Below are positions 43,326-51,732 of a stretch of 64,000 nt of DNA, piece after piece. A program made the translations under genes and the position numbers. Positions within the stretch are counted from its first letter, which is position 1; every line of letters starts with the position of its first letter. The DNA is from Streptomyces luteolifulvus (lineage in GTDB: Bacteria; Actinomycetota; Actinomycetes; Streptomycetales; Streptomycetaceae): NCBI RefSeq assembly GCF_008806595.1, contig NZ_VZRB01000023.1:1-64000 (forward strand), written 5' to 3'. Below the pieces are notes generated by a model. The model made no database searches, was not told the DNA's origin, and worked only from the letters and a program-made list of their open reading frames with translations.

Positions 43326-44186
43326 ATGAAGCTGCTGCGAGTCGGTACGGCGGGATCGGAGCGGCCCGCGCTGCTCGACGCCGATGGGACCCTGCGGGAG
43401 CTGTCCGGCATCGTCCCGGACATCGACGGACCGCTGCTCGCCGATGACACCGCGCTCGCCCGGATCCGTGCGGCGGCCGATTCCGGGGAGTTGCCCGTGC
43501 TGGACGTGGCGGCCGGGCTGCGGATCGGGCCGCCGCTGGGCCGTATCGGCAAGATCGTGTGCATCGGGCTGAACTACCACGATCACGCGCGCGAGACGGG
43601 CGCCGAGCCGCCCGCCGAGCCGGTGATCTTCTTCAAGGCGCCGGACACGGTGGTCGGGCCCCATGACACGGTGCTGATCCCTCGCGGGTCGGTGAAGACC
43701 GACTGGGAGGTCGAGCTCGCGGTCGTCATCGGGCGCACGGCCCGGTATCTGGAGTCGGCCGAGGACGGGCTCGCGCATGTCGCGGGGTACGCGGTGGCGC
43801 ACGATGTGTCCGAGCGGGAGTTCCAGATCGAGCGGGGCGGGACCTGGGACAAGGGGAAGAACTGCGAGACGTTCAATCCGCTGGGGCCCTGGCTCGTGAC
43901 GGCGGAGGACGTTGCCGATCCGCAGGATCTCCCGCTGAAGCTGTGGGTCAACGGCGAGTTGAAGCAGGACGGGACCACGGCGGAGCAGATCTTTCCCGTG
44001 GGGGAAGTCGTGTGGTACGTCAGTCAGTTCATGACCTTGTATCCCGGGGATGTGATCAATACGGGGACGCCGGCGGGGGTGGCGTTGGGGCGGCCCGAGC
44101 CCAAGCCGTTTCTCCGGGCGGGGGATGTGGTGGAGCTGGAGATTGAGGGGCTTGGGCGGCAGCGGCAAGTGATGAAAAACGCCTGA
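43326..44186 (+). CDS. fumarylacetoacetate hydrolase family protein
   Basis: The 286-aa protein has the FAH core: CIGLNYHDHARETG, EPVIFFKAPDTVVGPHD, WEVELAVVIGRTAR, YAVAHDVSERE and NTGTPAGVALG, with metal-binding Glu/Asp residues in DWEVELA. It likely hydrolyses an acylpyruvate or decarboxylates a 2-hydroxyhepta-2,4-diene-1,7-dioate. ATG 43326 follows GAGGGAG. No pathway partners are adjacent, so the substrate is open. Confidence 0.9.
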   Translation: MKLLRVGTAGSERPALLDADGTLRELSGIVPDIDGPLLADDTALARIRAAADSGELPVLDVAAGLRIGPPLGRIGKIVCIGLNYHDHARETGAEPPAEPVIFFKAPDTVVGPHDTVLIPRGSVKTDWEVELAVVIGRTARYLESAEDGLAHVAGYAVAHDVSEREFQIERGGTWDKGKNCETFNPLGPWLVTAEDVADPQDLPLKLWVNGELKQDGTTAEQIFPVGEVVWYVSQFMTLYPGDVINTGTPAGVALGRPEPKPFLRAGDVVELEIEGLGRQRQVMKNA

Positions 44187-44225
44187 GGGGTCGGGAGCTG
44201 CGGTGTTCGGCGGCTGCGGGTCTGG

Positions 44226-44255
44226 CGTGGCTTGTCGCGCAGTTCCCCGCGCCCC
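44226..44255. repeat. copy of a dispersed intergenic repeat
   Basis: TTGTCGCGCAGTTCCCCGCG followed by CCCC matches the repeats at about 50370-50400 and 50481-50511. Such GCGCAGTTCCCCGCGCCCC elements occur widely near gene ends in streptomycetes. Here it lies between the FAH gene and the convergent UPF0303 gene. Confidence 0.6.
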
Positions 44256-44268
44256 CAGGTGGGTTCAC

Positions 44269-44781
44269 TCACGTCTCCGACAAGTTCAGGAATTGCTCCA
44301 GGGCCTCCACCACGAATCTGTGGTCCTGGAGTTGGGGGAGGCCGCTCACGGTGACGGCGCCGATGACGCCCACCCCCTCCACCGTGATGGGGAAGGAGCC
44401 GCCGTGGGCCGCGTACTCGTCCGGGTTCAGGCGTGACGAGTCCTCGAACGTCGTGCCCTTGGCCCGGCAGCGGGCGCCCACCAGGTACGAGGCCGAGCCG
44501 TAGCGTTCCACGACCCGGCGCTTGCGGGCGATCCAGGCGTCGTTGTCGGGGGCCGAGCCCGGCAGTGCCGCATGGAAGAGCTGCTGGCCCGCGCGGTGGA
44601 TGTCGATGGCGACGGGGGCCTGCCGCTCGCGGGCCAGGTCGACCAGGAGGGAGCCGAGAGCCCAGGCGTCGTCGTGGGTGAACCGGCGGAACACCAGGCG
44701 GCGTTCCTGTGCCTCCAGCTCCTCCACCGTGGGGGTGATCTCCGGGTGAAACTTCGGGGTGATTCCCTGGTTGTGCGTCAC
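44269..44781 (-). CDS. UPF0303 / heme-degrading-domain protein
   Basis: The 170-aa protein has RRFTHDDAWALGSLLVDLARE, PVAIDIHRAGQQLFHAAL, GTTFEDSSRLNPDEYAAHGG and VGVIGAVTVSGLPQ, all UPF0303 (PF03928-like) signatures. The family name comes from HbpS; true haem binding is unproven. GTG start overlaps the stop of the oxidoreductase gene upstream (GTGA). Confidence 0.85.
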   Translation of the reverse strand: MTHNQGITPKFHPEITPTVEELEAQERRLVFRRFTHDDAWALGSLLVDLARERQAPVAIDIHRAGQQLFHAALPGSAPDNDAWIARKRRVVERYGSASYLVGARCRAKGTTFEDSSRLNPDEYAAHGGSFPITVEGVGVIGAVTVSGLPQLQDHRFVVEALEQFLNLSET

Positions 44782-45926
44782 AGCGTCACCGCCACCTGGT
44801 CGTGGGCCGAACGGCGGGCCGCCTCCAGTACGTCGAGAGCCGCGGCCGCCTCCAGCGCGGTCACGGGGTTCTCGCCGGTGCCACGGAGGGCGGCGGCCAC
44901 CGCGGCATAGTAGGCCGGATAGTCGCCCGGAAGGGTCGGTACGGGGCTGCCGCCGCCGGTCAGCGGGGACTCTCCCCCACAGGGGTGACCCCCAGCGCCG
45001 ATGTGGCCCCACATGGACTCGGGCTCCGCACCCCACCCTTCCGGGTCCCCGGGGCGCCTGCCCTCGCGCAGGTCCTCCTCCTGGGGGTCGAGGCCGTACT
45101 TGACGTAACCGGCCCGCGAGCCCAGTACCCGGAAGCGGGGGCCGAGTTGGGCCGCGGTCGCGGAGACGTAGAGGTGGGAGCGCACGCCGTTCGCGTGGGT
45201 GAGCGCGATGAACGTGTCGTCGTCGGTCTCCGCGCCCGGGCGGCGGACGACCGACTCGGCGTACACCGTGGTCACGGGGCCGAACAGGACGAGCGCCTGG
45301 TCGACGACATGGCTGCCGAGGTCGTACAGGAGACCTCCGATCTCTGCGGGGTCCCCGGACTCCCGCCAGCCGCCCTTCGGCTGCGGGCGCCAGCGCTCGA
45401 AGCGCGACTCGAAGCGCCATACGTCGCCCAGACCGCCCTCGGCCAGCAGTCCGCGCAGGGTCAGGAAGTCGTTGTCCCAGCGGCGGTTCTGGAAGACGGA
45501 GAGCAGCAGTCCGCGCTCCTCGGCCCTCGCGGCCAGCTCGCGTGCCTCGGCAGCTGTGCCGGCGACCGGCTTGTCCACGACCACGGGCAGGCCGGCCTTC
45601 AGGGCGGCGGTCGCGAGCGGGACGTGCGTCTTGTTCGGGGACGCCACGACGATCAGGTCCAGTTCGGCGGCCCGGTCGAACAGCTCGTCCGGGGCGGTGG
45701 CGACGCGTACGTCCGGGAACTCGGCGCGGGCCTGTGCCTGCCGCTCCGGGTTCGAGGTGACCACCGTGTCCAGGGCGAGGCCCTCGGTGGCGGCGACCAG
45801 CGGGGCATGGAAGACGGAGCCCGCGAGGCCGTAGCCGATGAGGCCCACGCGGAGGGGGGCGCCGGGGGTGCGGGTCGTACGAGTCGTGCCTGCGCTTGTG
45901 CCTGTATCTGTGCCTGTGCCTGTCAT
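44778..45926 (-). CDS. Gfo/Idh/MocA-family oxidoreductase
   Basis: The 382-aa protein has a Rossmann motif (VGLIGYGLAGSVFHAPL) and the EKP-like VDKPVAGTA motif, then a C-terminal substrate domain with GGLLYDLGSHVVDQAL. It should be an NAD(P)-dependent sugar or inositol dehydrogenase. The N-terminus is low complexity (GTGTDTGTSAG). It is divergent from a ROK regulator gene with a clear operator between, so it is probably a repressor target. Confidence 0.9.
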   Translation of the reverse strand: MTGTGTDTGTSAGTTRTTRTPGAPLRVGLIGYGLAGSVFHAPLVAATEGLALDTVVTSNPERQAQARAEFPDVRVATAPDELFDRAAELDLIVVASPNKTHVPLATAALKAGLPVVVDKPVAGTAAEARELAARAEERGLLLSVFQNRRWDNDFLTLRGLLAEGGLGDVWRFESRFERWRPQPKGGWRESGDPAEIGGLLYDLGSHVVDQALVLFGPVTTVYAESVVRRPGAETDDDTFIALTHANGVRSHLYVSATAAQLGPRFRVLGSRAGYVKYGLDPQEEDLREGRRPGDPEGWGAEPESMWGHIGAGGHPCGGESPLTGGGSPVPTLPGDYPAYYAAVAAALRGTGENPVTALEAAAALDVLEAARRSAHDQVAVTL

Positions 45927-45931
45927 GCGCC

Positions 45932-45958
45932 CACTTTCGCAACGCTGTTGCCAAAGTG
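45932..45958. promoter_or_regulatory. 12-bp inverted repeat, probable ROK operator
   Basis: CACTTTCGCAAC-GCT-GTTGCCAAAGTG pairs 11 of 12 bp around a 3-bp spacer, 5 bp upstream of the oxidoreductase ATG and 24 bp upstream of the ROK gene. This is the sole likely binding site for the divergent pair. Confidence 0.8.
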
Positions 45959-45982
45959 CAAGCGCGGGGGAGAATGGGCGGC

Positions 45983-47122
45983 GTGAACAGGACGAACGGC
46001 GCCGCCAATCTGCTCGCTCCGCGCAACCACAACGCCGCGCTGGTACTCGACCTGCTGCGCAGATCCGGTACGGAGGGCATCAGCCGCCTCGAACTCGCCG
46101 AGCGGACCGGGCTCACCCCGCAGGCGGTCAGCAAGATCACCGCGCGGCTGCGGGAGGACGGGCTGGTCGCGGAGGCGGGGCGGCGGGCGTCCACGGGGGG
46201 CAAGCCGCGCACCGTGCTGCGGCTGGTGCGGGATGCGGGGCATGCGGTGGGGCTGCATCTGGAGCGGGACGAGTCGACGGTGGTGCTGTGCGACTTGACC
46301 GGGGCGGTGGTGGCCGAGCGGCGGGCGCCGTTGGACTTCGGTGCGGGGGCCGATGTCGTGATCGAGGCGGCGGCGCGGGAGGTGGAGGCGTTGCCGGGCG
46401 GGCGTGGGGGTTCCGTGCTCGGGGTCGGGGTGGCGCTGCCTGGGCCGCTCGATCATCGGCGTGGTGTGTTGCAGCGGGTCACCGGATTTCCGCAGTGGGA
46501 GGGGTTTCCGTTGCGGGATGTGCTGGCGCGGCGGTTGGGGGTGCCGGTGGTGGTGGACAAGGACACGAATGCGGCTGCGTTGGGGCTGGCGGTGGGTGGG
46601 GAAGTGGGTGGGGGCTCCGGGTTCGGGTCCGGGGCCGAGTCCGGGGCCGGTGGGGGGTCCTTTGCTTATCTGCATCTTGGTACGGGGCTCGGGGCCGGGC
46701 TTGTGATCGACGGGGCCGTGCATCGGGGGGCGAGGACCGGGGCGGGGGAGTTCGGGCATCAGGTCATTCAGCTGGGCGGGGCGTTGTGCGGCTGTGGGGA
46801 CCGTGGGTGCATCGAGGCGTTGTGTCTGGGGGCGGTGGCGCGGGGGGAGGTCGATGAGGCGGCTCGGGTGTTGGGGGTGGGGGCGGCGAATCTGGTGGGG
46901 CTGCTGGACATCGATCTCGTGCTGCTGGGTGGTCGTACGGTGGCGGCCGAGCCGGAGGTGTTTGTTCGCGGGGTTGGGGGTGTGCTGGGGGCTCGGGCTC
47001 GGCGTGAGGGGGTTCGGGAGGGTGCTGTACCGGTGCGGGTTGCCCCTGGCGGGGCGCGCGGGGTCGCGGAGGGCGCGGCCCAACTGCTGCTTGCGCCGCT
47101 GTTCGGGCGGGGTGAGGGGTGA
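45983..47122 (+). CDS. ROK-family transcriptional regulator
   Basis: The 379-aa protein has an N-terminal winged helix (ISRLELAERTGLTPQAVSKI) and a ROK sugar-kinase-like domain with GVGVALPGPLDH, DKDTNAAALG, GTGLGAGLVIDG and a zinc motif CGCGDRGCIEAL after EFGHQ. A Gly/Ser-rich insertion (GGGSGFGSGAESGAGGGS) interrupts the kinase fold. It probably represses the divergent oxidoreductase operon in a sugar-dependent way. GTG 45983 follows GGGGAG by 10 nt. Confidence 0.9.
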   Translation: MNRTNGAANLLAPRNHNAALVLDLLRRSGTEGISRLELAERTGLTPQAVSKITARLREDGLVAEAGRRASTGGKPRTVLRLVRDAGHAVGLHLERDESTVVLCDLTGAVVAERRAPLDFGAGADVVIEAAAREVEALPGGRGGSVLGVGVALPGPLDHRRGVLQRVTGFPQWEGFPLRDVLARRLGVPVVVDKDTNAAALGLAVGGEVGGGSGFGSGAESGAGGGSFAYLHLGTGLGAGLVIDGAVHRGARTGAGEFGHQVIQLGGALCGCGDRGCIEALCLGAVARGEVDEAARVLGVGAANLVGLLDIDLVLLGGRTVAAEPEVFVRGVGGVLGARARREGVREGAVPVRVAPGGARGVAEGAAQLLLAPLFGRGEG

Positions 47123-47198
47123 GGCGAGCTCGGCTGTCGGCGGGGGGCTGGGGGGCGCTCACCGGCGCTGGCGGGGTGCCGCTGCGCCCACCCGTGCC

Positions 47199-47217
47199 GC
47201 CCCTAGCGGCACGACTG
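47199..47217. other. small hairpin in the gap before the LAxTG protein
   Basis: GTGCCGC-CCCTA-GCGGCAC forms a 7-bp stem in the 213-bp gap between the ROK gene and the surface-protein gene. It may end the ROK transcript or be another dispersed intergenic element. No gene is seen in the gap. Confidence 0.45.
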
Positions 47218-47335
47218 CCCGCAGCTGCGTGGGGCGTGGCTGCGACCTGGCCGCGCACCCAATCGAGGGGACTTCCGCCGGCCCACGGAGCGGCGCAGTC
47301 GGCCGCACGGGTCCGTCCGGCATGGTCATGTGTTC

Positions 47336-48100
47336 ATGCGACTGTTCTTGCCCGTGTCTCTCTGCCTCGCCGGTGCCGTCGGTCTTGTGCCCGGAGCCGG
47401 TCCGGCGTTCGCGCAGGGTGAGCCGGAGTGTGCCGGTGGTGGGCGGGACTTTCCGCTCACCACGCGGATCCGTGGCGGCCCCCGCTCCTACGAGGCCGGC
47501 GGCGGCTTCGGAACCTGGTATCTCGACCTCACGAACACCACACGGCGCACCTGCTCCGGTGTTCACCCCGTCGTCGTCCTCGTCGACGAGAAGCGTGCCC
47601 TGAAGCCCGAGCAGCCCCGCCTGGAGTTCTTCGAGGGCAACGGCACGCGCCCGCACCCCGTCCGCCTGGAGACCACCGACGAGGACGAACTGGTCGGCGC
47701 CTTCGACGACGGCTTTCCCGGGTTCACCGTCGGCCCCGGCCGGACCGTCACCGTGAAGGTGCGGCTCGCGGTCACCTCGGACGCCGTACCCAACGAGATC
47801 ACCGTCAACGCAGCCGTCGTACAGCGCCACGACGACGACGGAGACTGGATCGGCGAGTCGAACGCGTACCGCTTCGGCATCGACGCCGACCCCGTCCCGC
47901 CGGAGCCGACGCCCGAGCCGGAGCCGGGCCGGGAGCCGCACCCCGACGGCCCCGCCTCCGTCGCCCCGGGCGCCGGCGTGCCCTTCGCCGACGAACTTGC
48001 CGACACCGGACTCGGCCCGGCGGGCGGCGCTCTCGCCGCGGCCACAGCCGTGTTCCTCGCCACCCTCGGCGCACTGCTGGTCGCCCGCAGACGCCGCTGA
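47336..48100 (+). CDS. LAxTG-anchored surface protein
   Basis: The 254-aa protein has a signal peptide (residues 1-27, ending AFAQG), a beta-rich domain (residues about 40-185), a Pro/Glu linker, and a C-terminal LADTG motif followed by a hydrophobic helix and RRRR, a complete cell-wall sorting signal. LAxTG fits class E sortases such as the one at 42092. ATG 47336 or GTG 47330; neither has a strong ribosome site. Confidence 0.88.
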   Translation: MRLFLPVSLCLAGAVGLVPGAGPAFAQGEPECAGGGRDFPLTTRIRGGPRSYEAGGGFGTWYLDLTNTTRRTCSGVHPVVVLVDEKRALKPEQPRLEFFEGNGTRPHPVRLETTDEDELVGAFDDGFPGFTVGPGRTVTVKVRLAVTSDAVPNEITVNAAVVQRHDDDGDWIGESNAYRFGIDADPVPPEPTPEPEPGREPHPDGPASVAPGAGVPFADELADTGLGPAGGALAAATAVFLATLGALLVARRRR

Positions 48101-48211
48101 CGCACGCAAAACCGGCGGAGGTGATCGGAAGCAGGCCATTCCCTCAAGATCCGGCCCGCGCTTAGGCTGGGGCGCGCACCGCCTACATGCGTACGGCAGG
48201 AGATCTTGCAC

Positions 48212-48991
48212 ATGGCAGACCGCAGGCCCATCGAGTCCTGGCTCACCGACATGGACGGTGTGCTGATCCACGAGGGCGTACCGATCCCCGGCGCCGACGC
48301 CTTCCTCAAGAAACTGCGCGAGTCCGGGAAGCCGTTCCTCGTCCTCACCAACAACTCGATCTACACCCCGCGCGATCTGCACGCCCGCCTGCTGCGCATG
48401 GGGCTGGACGTGCCGGTCGAGTCCATCTGGACCTCGGCGCTGGCCACCGCCCAGTTCCTGGACGATCAGCGGCCCGCCGGCTCGGCGTATGTGATCGGCG
48501 AGGCGGGTCTGACGACCGCGCTGCACGACATCGGCTACATCCTCACCGACCACGAGCCCGACTACGTCGTCCTCGGCGAGACCCGCACCTACTCCTTCGA
48601 GGCGATGACGAAGGCGGTCCGGCTGATCAATGACGGCGCCCGTTTCATCTGCACCAACCCCGACGAGACCGGCCCCTCCACCGAGGGCCCCCTCCCGGCG
48701 ACCGGGGCCGTCGCCGCGCTGATCACCAAGGCGACCGGCAAGCAGCCGTACTTCGCGGGCAAGCCGAACCCCCTGATGATGCGGACCGGGCTGAACGCGA
48801 TCGGCGCCCACTCCGAGACCAGCGCCATGATCGGCGACCGTATGGACACCGATGTGCTGGCCGGCATGGAGGCCGGGATGCGGACGTTCCTGGTGCTCAC
48901 CGGCCTGACCCGGCCCGAGCAGGTCGAGGACTTCCCGTACCGGCCGTCGCATGTCGTCGACTCGATCGCCGACCTCGTCGACCGCGTCTGA
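48212..48991 (+). CDS. HAD-IIA family hydrolase (NagD-like)
   Basis: The 259-aa protein has SWLTDMDGVLIHEG (nucleophile Asp), LVLTNNSIY, the class IIA cap region, GKPNPLMM and MIGDRMDTDVLAG. NagD-type phosphatases hydrolyse nucleotide and sugar monophosphates. The substrate is unknown; despite the family name there is no sign that it belongs to the nag genes at 10-14 kb. ATG 48212 follows AGGAGA by 10 nt. Confidence 0.92.
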   Translation: MADRRPIESWLTDMDGVLIHEGVPIPGADAFLKKLRESGKPFLVLTNNSIYTPRDLHARLLRMGLDVPVESIWTSALATAQFLDDQRPAGSAYVIGEAGLTTALHDIGYILTDHEPDYVVLGETRTYSFEAMTKAVRLINDGARFICTNPDETGPSTEGPLPATGAVAALITKATGKQPYFAGKPNPLMMRTGLNAIGAHSETSAMIGDRMDTDVLAGMEAGMRTFLVLTGLTRPEQVEDFPYRPSHVVDSIADLVDRV

Positions 48992-49094
48992 GCGCCACCT
49001 GAAACCCTTCCCCACCCGTATGGAGCATCCGGGTCCCGCTGAGGATGCGGGGCCCGGCCGTGCGGGGGAGGCTCCAGGTGTCTGGAGGTTCACG

Positions 49095-49640
49095 ATGGGT
49101 TCAGTGAAAATCACTCTCTGTGCAGGACTCCTGGCCGCCGCAGCCTTCGCCCCCACGGCGTACGCCCCCACGGCGTACGCGCAGGACGGAGGCTTCTCGG
49201 TCAGCCCGTCGTCCCCGGTCCCCGGCAGCGATGTCTCGATGCGCGTCAGCGACTGCACGGAGAAGACCGGCACCGCCGTCTCCGCCGCCTTCGTCGCCGA
49301 CATCCGGCTCACCGGGACCGACGGCACGCTCGTCGGCGAGAGCCGCATCCGCACCACGGTCAGCGCCGGCACGTTCGAGGTGAAGGTCCGCTGCGGTGGT
49401 GCCGACCGCAAGGGCACGTTCACCGTCGGGCACGGCACGGTCCATCCGTCGGCCCCCTCCACACCCGTCGCTCCCGTCCACGCCGGCGGTGGCGGCACCG
49501 CCCGTCACCAGCTCTCCGCCGCGGACGCCCGCTTGGACGGCCCCGGCACCGCCCACGCGGTGACCGGGTTGGTCCTCGCCGGCGCCGCCGCGGTGGCCGT
49601 CGCGCTCCGGAGCGCCCGCCGGAGCCGCGGGACGGGCTGA
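49095..49640 (+). CDS. secreted or membrane-anchored protein, 181 aa
   Basis: A signal peptide ends in a duplicated APTAYAPTAYA (perfect 15-bp tandem repeat at the DNA level, one base changed). The mature part is a beta-sandwich-like domain (PGSDVSMRVSDC, FEVKVRCGG) followed by a Ser/Thr/Pro linker and a C-terminal TM and RRSRGTG. No LPxTG-type motif is visible. ATG 49095 follows GGAGG. It lies 5 bp before the class F sortase gene and is probably coupled to it. Confidence 0.82.
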   Translation: MGSVKITLCAGLLAAAAFAPTAYAPTAYAQDGGFSVSPSSPVPGSDVSMRVSDCTEKTGTAVSAAFVADIRLTGTDGTLVGESRIRTTVSAGTFEVKVRCGGADRKGTFTVGHGTVHPSAPSTPVAPVHAGGGGTARHQLSAADARLDGPGTAHAVTGLVLAGAAAVAVALRSARRSRGTG

Positions 49641-49645
49641 CCGGC

Positions 49646-50311
49646 ATGTCCGACCATGAACGCTCCGCCGGTTCCGGCCGGCTGGTGACCGGTGTGGCCT
49701 GGGCGGTCCTGCTGCTCGGGCTGTGGCTGTGGGGCCGTGAGGCGACCGACGTACGGCAGGGCTCGTCCGCGCCGGCCACCGGCGACATGGCCGCGGTCGG
49801 ACGGCCGCCGGACGTGAAGCTGCCGCCCGCGCTCAAGCCGCTCGGGGACGCGCTGCCGCAGCGTGTCGACATCCCCGGCCTCGGCGTCCAGGCGCCGGTG
49901 GTGGCGCGTGGCCTGGACGGGCAGGGGGCCGTCGACCCGCCGCCCTTCGACCAGCCCGGCGTCGTCGGCTGGTACCGGGACGGGGCGAAACCCGGGGCCG
50001 CCGGGACCGCGCTGATGGTGGGGCATGTCGACACCGAGACACGGCCCGCCGTCTTCTACAAGATCAGCGTGCTCAAGCCCGGCCAGACGGTCCGCGTGGT
50101 CCGCGACGACGGCCAGGTCGCCGAGTTCACGGTCGACGATGTCGAGGTCGTCACCCGCGACCGCTTCGACGCCCAACAGGTGTACGGGCCCCGGCAGTCG
50201 GGGCGGGCCGAACTGCGGCTGATCACCTGCGGAGGCACCTTCGACCGCGCGACCCGCAGCTACACGGCGAACGTGATCGTGTCGGCGTACCTGACCGGAA
50301 TCCGCGCCTGA
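49646..50311 (+). CDS. class F sortase
   Basis: The 221-aa protein has an N-terminal anchor (residues about 12-30), VDIPGLGVQAPVV, GWYRDGAKPG, MVGHVDT (catalytic His), LITCGGTFDRATRSY (Cys and Arg). This matches class F sortases. It follows a secreted protein gene by 5 bp; no obvious sorting motif in that neighbour, so its target is open. Confidence 0.93.
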   Translation: MSDHERSAGSGRLVTGVAWAVLLLGLWLWGREATDVRQGSSAPATGDMAAVGRPPDVKLPPALKPLGDALPQRVDIPGLGVQAPVVARGLDGQGAVDPPPFDQPGVVGWYRDGAKPGAAGTALMVGHVDTETRPAVFYKISVLKPGQTVRVVRDDGQVAEFTVDDVEVVTRDRFDAQQVYGPRQSGRAELRLITCGGTFDRATRSYTANVIVSAYLTGIRA

Positions 50312-50340
50312 GCGCTCCGCTCCACATGCCGGGGTGTGCC

Positions 50341-50553
50341 GTCGATCGTCTGGGGCACCGTCGTGGCTGGTCGCGCAGTTCCCCGCGCCCCTTCAGGGCG
50401 CCGCCGAACCGCGGTGGACTCGCTCGACCTGCTCGGCGGGTCGGGCTAGGCGTCGGTCGTCTGCGGCACCGTCGTGGCCGGTCGCGCAGTTCCCCGCGCC
50501 CCTTCAGGGCGCCGCCGAACCGCGGTGGACTCGCTCGACCTGCTTGGCGGGTC
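50341..50553. repeat. 111-bp tandem duplication with dispersed repeat element
   Basis: The segment 50341-50442 recurs at 50452-50553 with four or five changes, period 111 bp. Each copy contains GTCGCGCAGTTCCCCGCGCC, also seen at 44226-44255. It fills the gap between the class F sortase and the convergent GAF-ANTAR gene. No gene is supported in 50312-50793. Confidence 0.8.
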
Positions 50554-50793
50554 TCACCTGGCCCGGTCGACGACCCGCTCCCCCTTGGGCCGCCGACCGG
50601 GCTGGTCCTCAACCGCGGGCGCACGGGATGCGGGAGTAACCCGGCGACCGGCGCGGGAGGCCTGAAACCACGGTGGGACAGAACTGGCCGGGGGCTGGGG
50701 CCGTCCGACACGACTGTAGAACGTACAAGCGCCTGGGCCTAGGGCCGTTCCGCATGATCCGCCGGACCTGCCCTGTCCCTCCCCGGACCTGCC

Positions 50794-51555
50794 CTATCCC
50801 TCCCCGCCCTCCCCGCGCAGTTCCGCGTCGTCCTCGGTCCGCTCGACGACCGCGCGCGCCACCCGGTCCAGCGGCAGCCGGCGCCGCCGCGCGTACCGCC
50901 TGAGCGCCATGAACGCGTCGTCGGCGCTCGTGTTCCAGCGCTCGGCGAGCATGCCCTTCGCCTGCTCGATGCGCACCCGGCTGGACAACGCCTCCTGCAA
51001 CTGCCCGGCCAGGGTGCGGTACTTGGTGAACACACGGTGGTTCTGCAGCCCCATCGCGGCGGCATCGGCGAGGGCCTGCGCCATCCGCACCTCCGGCGCC
51101 GCGCCGCACGCGTCGTCCTCGGGCAGGGTCGGCACGAACACGTTGAGCGCGCCCAGCATGGTCTCGCGGCGGCGCAGCGGGACCGCGAAGGTCGCCGCGA
51201 TGCCGTACCGCAGCGCCCGCTCGGTGAAGTCGGGCCAGCGGGAGTCCGCGTGAGCCACCCGGATGGAGACCGGCGGCACCGCCTTCCCCGAGCCGTAGCA
51301 GTCCAGACAGGGCCCGCCGCCGTGCTGGGCCTCCAGCAGTTCGAGCCCGACCTCCCGGTGCCCGCTGCTTCCGGCCAGCGAGACGGCCCGTCCGCCGTCG
51401 ATCAGCATGAAACCGGCCGCCCGCGCGTTCAGCAGCTCCACACAGTGGTCGCAGACCCGTTGCAGATGGTCCGCGGCCTCGAAGCCGTCGGTGAGGGTGT
51501 CCGCCGCCTCCACCAGTGCCGCAGCCAGCCGGGCCTCCCGGGTGGTGTGGTGCAT
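50794..51555 (-). CDS. GAF-ANTAR regulatory protein
   Basis: The 253-aa protein has an N-terminal GAF domain (residues about 15-165, with GFMLIDGGRAVSLAGSSG and a GGPCLDCYGSGKAV stretch) and a C-terminal ANTAR RNA-binding domain (RVRIEQAKGMLAERWNTSADDAF). ANTAR proteins antiterminate transcription by binding paired hairpins. ATG 51555 follows GGGAG by 9 nt. The target RNA is not visible here. Confidence 0.92.
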   Translation of the reverse strand: MHHTTREARLAAALVEAADTLTDGFEAADHLQRVCDHCVELLNARAAGFMLIDGGRAVSLAGSSGHREVGLELLEAQHGGGPCLDCYGSGKAVPPVSIRVAHADSRWPDFTERALRYGIAATFAVPLRRRETMLGALNVFVPTLPEDDACGAAPEVRMAQALADAAAMGLQNHRVFTKYRTLAGQLQEALSSRVRIEQAKGMLAERWNTSADDAFMALRRYARRRRLPLDRVARAVVERTEDDAELRGEGGEG

Positions 51556-51732
51556 GACCGCGCACTCCCTTTCCGGTGACGAGCGCCGCGCCCCGTCCCA
51601 GGTACGCGCTACGCGCCTACCCCGACCTTGAAGGCTGTAACAGGTGTCCGACAAGCCCCGGACGATCTCGTGGGCATCACAACACGTATGTCAGGATTGA
51701 GACTTGGACCGTTACACCCAAGGGGGAGTTGG

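Noticed and set aside
50312..50793. CRISPR-like repeats
   Set aside because: Only two copies of a 111-bp unit with no spacers; it is a tandem duplication.
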